From the NCBI GenBank assembly GCA_934636105.1, contig CAKTZR010000014.1:17277-81276 (forward strand): DNA of 64,000 nucleotides. Direction: 5' to 3'. The DNA is from an uncultured Clostridia bacterium. Its GTDB lineage: Bacteria; Bacillota; Clostridia; Christensenellales; Aristaeellaceae. A program made the translations under genes and the position numbers. Position 1 is the stretch's first letter. Every line of letters starts with the position of its first letter. Under the pieces are notes generated by a model. It was given only the letters and a program-made list of their open reading frames with translations, searched no databases and was not told the DNA's origin. This document shows positions 7,784 to 15,742 of this stretch, piece after piece.

Positions 7784-8615
7784 AACCGTTCTGAATTATC
7801 TGCCGCGCAAGAGCGTCGTTCACGAACTGACGGGCACGACCAAGCTGGTGTTCTTCCTGCTGTTCACCTTTGCCAGCATGATGACCTATGACACGCGCGT
7901 GCTGCTGGCGCTGCTGCTGGTGAGCGTGGGCATTTTCCGCCTGAGCAAAATCCACTTCCGCGAAGTGCGGTTCATGATGACCTTCACGCTCGTGTTTCTG
8001 GTGCTCAACAACCTGTTCATCTTCCTGTTCAATCCGGATCAGGGAACGGCGCTCTACGGCACGCGGCATGTGCTCGGCCATCTGTTCTGGCGATACGACG
8101 TGACGCAGGAGCAGCTGTTCTACATGCTGAACATCTCGCTCAAGTATTTCGTGTCGCTGCCGATTGCGATTCTGTTCATCTCTGCGACGAACCCCAGCGA
8201 GTTTGCCGCCAGCCTGAGCAGCATCGGCGTGAGCTATCGCGTAGGCTATTCCGTCGCGCTGGCGCTGCGCTATATCCCGGATATTCAGCGGGATTATCAC
8301 GCCATCAGCCAGGCCCAGCAGGCGCGCGGCATCGAGCTGGGCAAGAAAGAAAAGCTGCTGATGCGGCTGAAAAACTCCGTCAACATCCTGCTGCCGCTGA
8401 TTCTGTCCAGCTTGCAACGCATCGACGTGATTTCCAGCGCGATGGAGCTGCGCGGCTTCGGCAAGGACAAAAAGAAGCGCACGTGGTACATGAAGCGCCC
8501 GATGAAGCGAAACGATTACCTTGCGATTGCTTTCGGCGTGCTGCTGCTGGCGTTCAGCCTCGGCATGATTGCGGTGAACGGTGGACGGTTCTGGAATCCG
8601 TTTGTGACGAATTAA
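7773..8615 (+). CDS. ecfT: ECF transporter transmembrane T component
   Basis: This 280-residue T subunit couples the ATPase to the S component. I choose GTG 7773 (MAAKTVLNYLPRKS) because AGGGAGG (7757-7763) is ideally spaced and the frame upstream lies within the ATPase gene. It shows the T-component layout: hydrophobic N-terminal half, then the two cytoplasmic coupling motifs, QAQQARGIELG and SAMELRGFGK, that grip the ATPases. Last gene of the ECF operon, followed by a terminator. Confidence 0.93.
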   Translation: MAAKTVLNYLPRKSVVHELTGTTKLVFFLLFTFASMMTYDTRVLLALLLVSVGIFRLSKIHFREVRFMMTFTLVFLVLNNLFIFLFNPDQGTALYGTRHVLGHLFWRYDVTQEQLFYMLNISLKYFVSLPIAILFISATNPSEFAASLSSIGVSYRVGYSVALALRYIPDIQRDYHAISQAQQARGIELGKKEKLLMRLKNSVNILLPLILSSLQRIDVISSAMELRGFGKDKKKRTWYMKRPMKRNDYLAIAFGVLLLAFSLGMIAVNGGRFWNPFVTN

Positions 8616-8629
8616 GTGAAAAGACGAGG

Positions 8630-8667
8630 ATGCCCTCCGGAGCAGCGAAGCTTCGGAGGGCATTTTG
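8630..8667 (+). terminator. Terminator of the ECF operon
   Basis: ATGCCCTCCG pairs with CGGAGGGCAT, followed by TTTTG. Confidence 0.75.
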
Positions 8668-8810
8668 CCATCCGAACGGGTTTTGTGAAATTCAGCGGCG
8701 TTTTTCATGCTGCCGCCACAGAATGTGTCTTTCTTTTCCCGGCGGGTTCAAAATTCTGACAAAAGCAGGCGGTACAATAACGTCATCAAATGAAGGAGAT
8801 GAATCCCGCA

Positions 8811-10295
8811 ATGAAAAAGACGATTGCTTGGATTTTGGCTTTGGCAATGCTTTCCACCAGCGCGATGGCGCTTGCAGAGAATACGCCCCCGCAGATGCCG
8901 CAGGGTGAAAACGGACAGCCTCCGGAAATGCCGGATGGACAGAAGCCCGGCAATCCGCCGGATGGCGGCATGGGCGGCCCGGGAGGTCCCGGCGGGCAGA
9001 GCAGCAAGCCGGAAAGCTATGACGCGGTGACGACTGTCTCCGAAGACACGGAGATTTCCGGCGAGACGATTGAATCCACGGGCAAGGACAAAAACACGCT
9101 GCTCGTGACGGGCGGCACGGCGACGGTGACGGATTCGACCATCACCCGCGATTCTGATGAGAGCACGGGCGGCGACAGCTCCAGCTTCTACGGCGTGGGC
9201 GCGGCGGTGCTGACCACCGGCGGCACGGTTTCCATTTCGGACAGCACCATCACCACCGACGCGAAAGGCGGTGCGGGCGTGTTCGCTTACGGCGACGGCG
9301 TGGCGATGGTGAGCAATACGACCATCGCCACCACGCAGGACACATCCGGCGGCATTCACGTCGCTGGCGGCGGCACGCTCTACGCCAAGGATTTGACCGT
9401 GACGACGAAGGGCGAATCCTCCGCGGCGATCCGTTCCGACCGCGGCAGCGGCACGATGGTCGTGGATGGCGGCACGTATGTTTCCGAGGGCGTGGGTTCT
9501 CCGGCCGTGTATGTGACGGCGGATATCACGATTCACGAAGCGTCGCTGGCGGCGACCGGATCGGAGGCGCTGTGCCTGGAGGGCTTGAATTCCGTCAGAA
9601 TGTATGACTGCGACCTGACTGGCAACATGGCCGATCTCGATCAGAACGACAACACCTGGACGGTCATCCTCTACCAGAGCATGTCCGGCGATTCCGAAGT
9701 CGGCGAGGGCCGCTTTGAGATGGAGGGCGGTTCGCTCGTTTCCGGCAACGGCGGCATCTTCTACACCACCAACACGGAAAGCGAGTTTGTGCTTTCGAAC
9801 GTGGAGATTTCCGCTGACAACAGCGAATACTTCCTGCGCTGCACGGGCAACGCCAATCAGCGCGGCTGGGGTCAATCCGGCGCGAACGGCGCGGACTGCA
9901 CCTTCACGGCGATCCATCAGCAGATGGACGGCGACGTGATTTGGGACAGCATCTCCAATCTTGACCTGTATGTGACGCAGGGGAGCGTGCTCACCGGCGT
10001 GGTGATCGATGATGAATCCTGCGCGGGCAACGGCGGCGACGGCACGGCGAACGTGACGATCGACAAGGATTCCAAGTGGGTTGTGGCTGGCGACAGCACG
10101 TTGACCAACCTCGCCTGTGAGGGCGAAATCGTGGATGAAGCGGGCAACGCGGTGAGCATCGTCGGCACGGACGGCACGACCTATGTGCAGGGCGACAGCG
10201 CATACACCGTCACCGTCAGCAATTACGCCGAGACCTGCAACCTCTCCGGCGCGGGCGAAATCACCGGCTGGGACGCTTCCGCGATGCCGATGTAA
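8811..10295 (+). CDS. Secreted beta-helix surface protein of unknown function
   Basis: This 494-residue exported protein has a signal peptide (MKKTIAWILALAMLSTSAMA) followed by a Pro/Gly/Met/Gln-rich segment (about residues 24-62, with PEMPDGQKPGNPPDGGMGG). From residue 70 it has short repeated Thr/Ser/Gly-rich strands such as TATVTDSTITRDS, TVSISDSTITTDA and VAMVSNTTIATT, typical of a right-handed parallel beta-helix. I use ATG 8811 rather than ATG 8790, since GGAG (8795-8798) precedes it and the signal peptide starts there. There is no catalytic motif, LPXTG or lipobox. An adhesin or carbohydrate-binding role is only inference. It appears to be monocistronic. Confidence 0.8.
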   Translation: MKKTIAWILALAMLSTSAMALAENTPPQMPQGENGQPPEMPDGQKPGNPPDGGMGGPGGPGGQSSKPESYDAVTTVSEDTEISGETIESTGKDKNTLLVTGGTATVTDSTITRDSDESTGGDSSSFYGVGAAVLTTGGTVSISDSTITTDAKGGAGVFAYGDGVAMVSNTTIATTQDTSGGIHVAGGGTLYAKDLTVTTKGESSAAIRSDRGSGTMVVDGGTYVSEGVGSPAVYVTADITIHEASLAATGSEALCLEGLNSVRMYDCDLTGNMADLDQNDNTWTVILYQSMSGDSEVGEGRFEMEGGSLVSGNGGIFYTTNTESEFVLSNVEISADNSEYFLRCTGNANQRGWGQSGANGADCTFTAIHQQMDGDVIWDSISNLDLYVTQGSVLTGVVIDDESCAGNGGDGTANVTIDKDSKWVVAGDSTLTNLACEGEIVDEAGNAVSIVGTDGTTYVQGDSAYTVTVSNYAETCNLSGAGEITGWDASAMPM

Positions 10296-10368
10296 GATCT
10301 CCTTATTTACCGAAACAGCAATAACGCTGATGACATAGATTTCTTCATGGACTTTCTCTCTCCAAATC

Positions 10369-10399
10369 AAAGGGCGGCTTCTTCGCGGGGCCGCCTTTT
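10369..10399 (+). terminator. Terminator after the beta-helix gene
   Basis: AAAGGGCGGC pairs with GGCCGCCTTTT. Confidence 0.65.
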
Positions 10400-10414
10400 G
10401 CATGCGAAAAACCC

Positions 10415-10443
10415 TTGACATTCCCTGATGAACGTGCTAAACT
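10415..10443 (+). promoter_or_regulatory. Promoter of the hemolysin III gene
   Basis: TTGACA (10415-10420), 17-bp spacer, TAAACT (10438-10443). A dyad overlaps the start site. Confidence 0.6.
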
Positions 10444-10446
10444 ACA

Positions 10447-10467
10447 ATCTAGTTTTCAATACTAGAT
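10447..10467. promoter_or_regulatory. Perfect dyad ATCTAGT-N7-ACTAGAT, candidate operator
   Basis: Seven-base perfect arms with a 7-base spacer sit at about the transcription start of the PAQR gene. This is the position and form of a repressor site (TetR/MarR-like). No regulator gene is adjacent. Confidence 0.5.
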
Positions 10468-10492
10468 GATGTACCCGAAGGAGGGACGTGTG

Positions 10493-11164
10493 ATGACGCG
10501 CACCAAGCTGCAGGATCGCGAAATGCCGGTTTATACGAAAAAGGAAGAACTGTTTAACATGATTAGTCACATCATCGGCGGGGTGGTGGGGATTGCGGGC
10601 ATGGTGCTGTGCATCATCTTTTCCGCGCTGCATCATAACGGCTATGGACTGGCCGGCTCGATCGTCTTCGGCGTGTCGATGATTCTGCTGTATACGATGT
10701 CCAGCATCTATCACGGGCTCAAGCCCGGCATGGGCAAGCGCGTCATGCAGGTGCTCGACCACTGCACGATCTATGTGCTGATTGCGGGCACGTATACGCC
10801 GCTGCTGCTGAGCGCCATGCGGCCGATTGATCCGGTGGCGAGTTGGGTGCTGCTGGGCATTGTCTGGGCGCTGGCGGTGGTGGGTATTGCGTTCACGGCG
10901 ATTGACCTCAACAAATACAAGGTCTTTTCGATGGTGTGCTATATGGCTATCGGCTGGTGCATCGTCTTCAAGCTGCCGCTGCTGATTCAGGCCATCGGCT
11001 GGGGCGGCTTCCTGCTGATTCTGGGCGGCGGGCTGCTGTATACCGTCGGCGCGGTGCTCTATGGCAAGGGCAAGACCAAGCCGTTCATGCACTGCGTGTT
11101 CCATGTGTTTGTGATTCTGGGCAGCGTGTGCCACATTCTGGCAATTCTGCTGTTTGCGCTGTAA
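10493..11164 (+). CDS. Hemolysin III / PAQR family membrane protein
   Basis: This 223-residue protein has seven predicted membrane segments and the conserved metal-site residues of the hemolysin III family: SSIYHG after segment 2, the QVLDHCTIYVLIAGTYTP block, and HCVFHVFVILGSVCH near the C-terminus. ATG 10493 is chosen for the GGAGG at 10480-10484; the frame opens further upstream. In bacteria these proteins are linked to membrane-lipid homeostasis, and the haemolysin label is historical. It has its own promoter and a dyad operator. Its stop codon abuts a family A repeat. Confidence 0.9.
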   Translation: MTRTKLQDREMPVYTKKEELFNMISHIIGGVVGIAGMVLCIIFSALHHNGYGLAGSIVFGVSMILLYTMSSIYHGLKPGMGKRVMQVLDHCTIYVLIAGTYTPLLLSAMRPIDPVASWVLLGIVWALAVVGIAFTAIDLNKYKVFSMVCYMAIGWCIVFKLPLLIQAIGWGGFLLILGGGLLYTVGAVLYGKGKTKPFMHCVFHVFVILGSVCHILAILLFAL

Positions 11165-11263
11165 CTCCTTCCGTCTGCCTTCGGCATCCAACCTTCGGCG
11201 TTTTTCATCGTCTGAATCCGCTACAGGCGGCGACGATTTCAAACGTCCCTCTAAGAGGGAGGC
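11164..11263 (+). repeat. Repeat family A, long form, starting at the stop codon of the PAQR gene
   Basis: ACTCCTTCCGTC begins on the last base of the TAA stop and the copy ends in AGAGGGAGGC. It is homologous over about 100 bp to the inverted copy at 4936-5038 and more weakly to 48623-48720. Confidence 0.8.
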
Positions 11264-11432
11264 AGAAATAGAAAGCAAGCTGCATATTGAAAAGAAACTT
11301 TGTTGTGAGCTATGCTTGCAGCAGAGTTTCTTTTGATTTCTGGAAGAAACTCGCTGAAGGAGTAATGCGTCCGTACTTCTTTTTTTCTTCCAGCTTTTTT
11401 GAAAGAACGCGAAACGGTCTTTTGAATATAAA

Positions 11433-11456
11433 ACACAAGTTTTGCGCAACTTGTGT
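11433..11456. promoter_or_regulatory. Dyad ACACAAGTT-N6-AACTTGTGT, candidate operator
   Basis: Nine-base perfect inverted arms lie about 20 bp upstream of the -35 region of the importer operon, a suitable place for an activator. The two-component regulator encoded at 16738 is a possible ligand, but this is inference. Confidence 0.55.
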
Positions 11457-11477
11457 AAAATTTTAGTAAAATGATGG

Positions 11478-11506
11478 TTGTGTTTGACAAAGTGAAGTGA
11501 TATAAT
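11478..11506 (+). promoter_or_regulatory. Promoter of the ferric/phosphonate-type ABC operon
   Basis: TTGTGT (11478-11483), 17-bp spacer, TATAAT (11501-11506). A TTGACA at 11484 is too close to the -10 box to pair with it. Confidence 0.65.
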
Positions 11507-11565
11507 ATCCACAAAGGCAATGAGCGAACCATCCACTGCCTAAAACAAAAAGGAGGAAACTTTCC

Positions 11566-12573
11566 ATGAAAAAATTCCTTGCTGCCGCTTTGGCGTCTGT
11601 GATGCTCGTCGGCGGTGCGGCGCTGGCTGCGGCCGACGGCGAACTGAACATCTGCTCCCCGAACAGCGACGGCCTGCTTTCCATCATTCCGGTGTTTGAG
11701 GAGCAGACGGGTATCAAGGTCAATGTCGAATCCATCGGCACGGGCGACTGCATGAAGCGCATCGAGAGCGAAATCGCGCAGGAATACAGCACCTTCGACC
11801 TGATGTACGGCGGCTCGCTGGCCAACTACGTGGCCAACGCGGACCTGTTCCAGGATTATGTTTCCGATCAGGATCAGTATCTGATGGATGCGTATAAGAA
11901 CACCCGCGGCTACTGCACCAACTACACCATCGACGGTTCCGTGCTGCTGGTGAACACCGACATGCTCAAGGAAATGGGCATTGAGGTCAACGGCTACGCC
12001 GATCTGCTCCAGCCCGAGCTGGTGGGCAAGATCGCTTCCGCCGACCCGGCTTCTTCTTCCTCCGCGTTCTGCCAGCTGACCAACATGCTGCTCGCGATGG
12101 GCGGCTATGAGGACGACGCGGCCTGGCAGTATGTGCAGGATTTGTTCGTCGGCCAGCAGGTCGCCATCACCAGCGGTTCTTCCGCTGTGTATAAGGGCGT
12201 TTACAACGGCGAATACGCCGTCGGCCTGACCTATGAAGACCCCTGCGTCACCCTGATTAAGGACGGCGCGACCAACATTCAGGTCGTCTATCCGGTCGAG
12301 GGCACCGTGTTCCTGCCGGCGCAGATTGGTATCGTGAAGAACGCGAAGAACGTCGAGAACGCCAAGGCGTTTGTCGATTTCATGCTCTCCGAGGATGCGC
12401 AGCGCTTCCTGGCGGAAAACACCACCAGCCGCAACGTGCGCGAAGTTGAGTACAAGAACGACGTCATGACCCCGCTCGCCGACATCAAGCTCATCTATGA
12501 GGACAGCGATTACGTCATCGCCCACACCTCCGAGCTGAAGGAAAAGGTTCAGGACATCATGATGGACATGTAA
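11566..12573 (+). CDS. ABC substrate-binding protein, iron(III)/phosphonate (AfuA/FbpA-like) type
   Basis: This 335-residue exported binding protein has a signal peptide ending near ALAAA-DG, without a lipobox Cys. The mature start (GELNICSPNSDGLLSIIPVFEEQTGI) and the later NTDMLKEMGIEVNGYADLL and AQIGIVKNAKNVENAKAFVDF segments are typical of the family that binds Fe3+, 2-aminoethylphosphonate or similar anionic ligands. The downstream PotA/FbpC-type ATPase and one-piece FbpB-type permease complete the importer. The Bug-type protein and two-component system further down suggest a small organic or phosphorylated acid as an alternative to iron. Ribosome site AAAGGAGG. Confidence 0.88.
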   Translation: MKKFLAAALASVMLVGGAALAAADGELNICSPNSDGLLSIIPVFEEQTGIKVNVESIGTGDCMKRIESEIAQEYSTFDLMYGGSLANYVANADLFQDYVSDQDQYLMDAYKNTRGYCTNYTIDGSVLLVNTDMLKEMGIEVNGYADLLQPELVGKIASADPASSSSAFCQLTNMLLAMGGYEDDAAWQYVQDLFVGQQVAITSGSSAVYKGVYNGEYAVGLTYEDPCVTLIKDGATNIQVVYPVEGTVFLPAQIGIVKNAKNVENAKAFVDFMLSEDAQRFLAENTTSRNVREVEYKNDVMTPLADIKLIYEDSDYVIAHTSELKEKVQDIMMDM

Positions 12574-12632
12574 TTCCCACATGTCTTCCGGCGAGGGCGT
12601 CGGTCGTCAGGCCGCGCCTTCGCTTTTTTGTA

Positions 12633-12665
12633 AAAAGGAAACGATGAGGGATCACGTTTCCTTTT
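12633..12665 (+). terminator. Hairpin between binding-protein and ATPase genes
   Basis: AAAAGGAAACG pairs with CGTTTCCTTTT. A GC-rich stem with a T run (about 12590-12629) precedes it. Again it lies inside the operon just after the binding protein. Confidence 0.7.
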
Positions 12666-12735
12666 ATCGGCCCGATGGCGCATGAGCCGAAGACCCGACT
12701 GAAACGGGAAAATAACGCGAAAGGAATCAACGGAT

Positions 12736-13827
12736 ATGAGCGTAGGCATTCACTTTGAGCACATCGTCAAGAAATACGGCGAGAACGTCATCATCCCCGA
12801 CCTGAATCTGGATGTAAAGGAGGGCGAGTTCTTCACGCTGCTCGGTCCTTCCGGCTGCGGCAAAACGACCTTGCTGCGCATGGTCGCGGGCTTCAACTCC
12901 ATCGAAGGCGGCACCATCGCTTTCAACGGCAAGGTCATCAACGATATCGCGCCGAACAAGCGCAACATCGGCATGGTTTTCCAGAATTACGCCGTCTTCC
13001 CGCACATGACCGTGCGCGAGAACGTCGCTTTCGGCCTTGAAAACCGCCATCTGCCCAAGAACGAAATCAAGCAGCGCGTCGATGAGATTCTGGAAACCGT
13101 GAAGATCACGCAGTATGCCGACCGCCTGCCGGAGCGCCTTTCCGGCGGCCAGCAGCAGCGCGTCGCGCTCGCCCGCGCTATCGTCATCAAGCCGGACGTG
13201 CTGCTGATGGATGAGCCGCTCTCCAACCTCGACGCGAAGCTGCGCATCGAGATGCGCAACGCCATCCGCCAGATTCAAAACAGCGTCGGCATTACGACGA
13301 TTTACGTCACCCACGACCAGGAAGAAGCCATGGCTGTTTCCGACCGCATCGCGGTCATGTCCGGCGGCGTGATTCAGCACGTCTCCACGCCCAAGAGCAT
13401 CTATCAGCGTCCGGCCAATCAGTTCGTCGCGAACTTCATCGGCCGCAGCAACACGCTCAAGGCGCGTTACGCGCAGGGCGCGCTGCACTTCGGCAACGGC
13501 TATGTGATGCCGTATGACAACTGCGGCAGCGTGCCGGCGGAAGATGTGCTGGTTGCGGTTCGCCCGGAGGAGTTTGTGCTTGCGGCGGACGGCCAGCAGG
13601 GCATTGACGCGACGGTTACGTCCAGCGTGTTCCTCGGGCTGAATACGACGTACTTCGTCGAGCTGTACGACGGCACGAACGCCGAAATCGTGGAGGAAAG
13701 TTCGATTTCCAGCATCATTCCCAACGGCACGAAGGTCAAGCTGACCCTCAAGCAGGATAAGATCAACGTCTTCACCGCAGACGGCCAGACCAACCTGACG
13801 AAAGGGGTTGTGAACGATGTCCGCTAA
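12736..13827 (+). CDS. ABC transporter ATPase, PotA/FbpC type
   Basis: This 363-residue ATPase energises the importer. Walker A is GPSGCGKT (37-44), signature LSGGQ (135-139) and Walker B VLLMDE (155-160), with the H-loop in TIYVTHDQEEA. A C-terminal TOBE-like domain (about 240-350) is present, typical of MOI-type importers. The stop overlaps the permease start by 11 bases. It is preceded by GAAAGG at normal spacing. Confidence 0.94.
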   Translation: MSVGIHFEHIVKKYGENVIIPDLNLDVKEGEFFTLLGPSGCGKTTLLRMVAGFNSIEGGTIAFNGKVINDIAPNKRNIGMVFQNYAVFPHMTVRENVAFGLENRHLPKNEIKQRVDEILETVKITQYADRLPERLSGGQQQRVALARAIVIKPDVLLMDEPLSNLDAKLRIEMRNAIRQIQNSVGITTIYVTHDQEEAMAVSDRIAVMSGGVIQHVSTPKSIYQRPANQFVANFIGRSNTLKARYAQGALHFGNGYVMPYDNCGSVPAEDVLVAVRPEEFVLAADGQQGIDATVTSSVFLGLNTTYFVELYDGTNAEIVEESSISSIIPNGTKVKLTLKQDKINVFTADGQTNLTKGVVNDVR

Positions 13828-15481
13828 AGCGCCCCGCAAAAAGATTCGCTGGGATCTGTGGATGATCGTCACCGTCGCCGTCAGCATCTTCTACATGCTG
13901 TTCCTGCTCTATCCGCTCATCAGCATGCTCAGCAAGAGCGTCATCGGCGAGGATGGCGGCTTCACCTGGCAGTATTTCGCCAAGGTGTTTCAGAAGAAGT
14001 ATTATCAGCGCGCGATCTGGGGCAGTCTCAAGATTTCCGCGACCGTGACGCTGATTGCCGTGCTGCTGGCCACGCCGCTGGCCTATATCATGTCCACGGT
14101 GAAGATTCGCTTCGCCAGCGCGCTGCAAATCCTGATTCTCGTCAGCTCGATGAGCGCACCGTTCATCGGCGCATACGCGTGGATTATGCTCTGCGGCCGC
14201 AACGGAACCATCACCAATTTCCTGCTGAATACATTTGGCATCAAGCTCGGCGATATTTACGGCTTCAAGGGCTGCGTCATCGTCATGAGTTTGCAGCTGT
14301 ATTCGCTGGTGTTCATGTTTGTCTCCGGCGCGTTTAAGAACATGGATAACTCGCTGATCGAAGCGAGCGAGAGCCTCGGCTGCTCCGGCATCCGCAAGAT
14401 TTTCAAAGTCGTGCTGCCGCTGATTCTGCCGACGCTGCTTTCCGGCGCGCTGATGGTATTCATGCGCACGTTCGCCGACTACGGCACACCGATGCTCATC
14501 GGCGAAAACTATAACACCCTGCCGGTCGTCGTCTACAAGGAGTTCCTTTCCGAAATCGGTTCGAGCGACGGCATGGCCGCGGCGATTTCCATCATCGCGA
14601 TTGTCATCACGACGGCGGTCTTCCTGCTGCAAAAGTACATCGCCAACCGCAAGGTGTTCTCCATGAGCGCGCTGCATCCCGTCGAGCCGAAGAAGCTCCA
14701 CGGCGTGAAGAACGTGCTCGCGCACGCGTACTGCTACATTCTGGTCGGTCTGGCCATTATGCCGCAGTGCTACGTCATTTATTCCTCCTTCCGCAACACG
14801 AGCGGCAAGCTCTACACCGAGGGCTTCGGTCTGGGCAGCTACAAGGAAGCGTTTGCCACCGTCGGCAGCTCCATCGTGCATACCTACGCGCTGGCGTTCG
14901 CGGCGATTTTCGTAATCGTGCTGGTGTCGCTGTTCGTCTCCTATGTGGTGGTGCGCCGCCGCAATGTGTTCAACGCGGCGATCGACGTGGTTTCCATGTT
15001 CCCGGAGACGGTCATGGGTTCCATCCTCGGTATTGCGCTGCTGACTACGTTCAACAAGAAGCCGCTGCTGCTGACGGGCGGCGCATTTATCATGATTCTG
15101 TCGTATACCATCCGCCGTATGCCGTATACGATCCGCTCTTCCTCGGCGATTCTGCGCAACATTTCGCCCAGCATCGAGGAGGCTTCCATCAACCTCGGCG
15201 CGTCGGATTTCAAGACCTTCTTCAAGGTCACCGTGCCGATGATGATGTCAGGCGTCATTTCGGGCGCGATTCTCTCGTGGATCATGATTATCACGGAGCT
15301 GTCCACCTCCATCATCCTCTACACGAGCAAGACCAAGACGATGACGCTGGAAATCTATTCCCAGATCATCCGCGGCAACGACGGCGTGGCTTCGGCCATT
15401 TCCGCCATCCTGACGTTCTCCACGATCATCGCGCTGGCGGTGTTCTTCAAGGTGAGCGGCAAGAAAGAAATTACGATGTAA
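13817..15481 (+). CDS. ABC transporter permease, fused two-domain FbpB/ThiP type
   Basis: This 554-residue membrane protein contains two complete permease domains in tandem, as in ferric-iron and thiamine importers. Each half has about six membrane segments and its own EAA loop: EASESLGCSGIRKIFKVVLP near residue 180 and EEASINLGASDFKTFFKVTV near residue 455. It completes the binding protein-ATPase-permease set that begins at 11566. Confidence 0.94.
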   Translation: MSAKAPRKKIRWDLWMIVTVAVSIFYMLFLLYPLISMLSKSVIGEDGGFTWQYFAKVFQKKYYQRAIWGSLKISATVTLIAVLLATPLAYIMSTVKIRFASALQILILVSSMSAPFIGAYAWIMLCGRNGTITNFLLNTFGIKLGDIYGFKGCVIVMSLQLYSLVFMFVSGAFKNMDNSLIEASESLGCSGIRKIFKVVLPLILPTLLSGALMVFMRTFADYGTPMLIGENYNTLPVVVYKEFLSEIGSSDGMAAAISIIAIVITTAVFLLQKYIANRKVFSMSALHPVEPKKLHGVKNVLAHAYCYILVGLAIMPQCYVIYSSFRNTSGKLYTEGFGLGSYKEAFATVGSSIVHTYALAFAAIFVIVLVSLFVSYVVVRRRNVFNAAIDVVSMFPETVMGSILGIALLTTFNKKPLLLTGGAFIMILSYTIRRMPYTIRSSSAILRNISPSIEEASINLGASDFKTFFKVTVPMMMSGVISGAILSWIMIITELSTSIILYTSKTKTMTLEIYSQIIRGNDGVASAISAILTFSTIIALAVFFKVSGKKEITM

Positions 15482-15497
15482 GACGCGTTTGCATCGG

Positions 15498-15524
15498 CCT
15501 CCCTCGCAAGAGGGAGGTTTTTTT
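15498..15524 (+). terminator. Strong terminator of the ABC operon
   Basis: CCTCCCTC-GCAA-GAGGGAGG followed by seven T. The stem is the same word as the inner hairpin of repeat family A. Confidence 0.9.
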
Positions 15525-15525
15525 G

Positions 15526-15624
15526 ACTCCTTCAGTCACAGCTTCGCTGTGCCAGCTCCCTCCAAGAGGGAGCCTTTATTTTTATGCCGACGAGGGTTGG
15601 CACAACGAAGTGAGACTGAAGGCG
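15526..15624 (+). repeat. Repeat family A, short element with inverted ends
   Basis: It begins ACTCCTTCAGTC and ends GAGACTGAAGGCG, an inverted terminal pair. An inner CAGCTCCCTCCAAGAGGGAGCC hairpin is present. Total about 99 bp. Confidence 0.75.
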
Positions 15625-15742
15625 TTTAACCCCAAACTTATATATCCAATAAGTGAAAATGTATTTGAAATAACACTTTGCATTGCGGATAATAAATTGT
15701 GGAGAGAAACTGAAAAAAAGATGTGAATTTTGGGATGAATGA

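Larger units (their letters stand above)
11264..11565 (+). other. Regulatory intergenic region
   Basis: No gene seen. The region holds an AT-rich stretch, a strong dyad (11433-11456) and the promoter of the binding protein at 11566. Confidence 0.55.

Noticed and set aside
11484..11506. TTGACA (11484) with TATAAT (11501) as the promoter pair
   Set aside because: Spacer of only 11 bp; TTGTGT at 11478 gives the normal 17 bp.
15498..15524. First half of another family A element
   Set aside because: CCTCCCTC/GAGGGAGG with T7 is a complete intrinsic terminator and lacks the ACTCCTTC end; the element starts after it at 15526.
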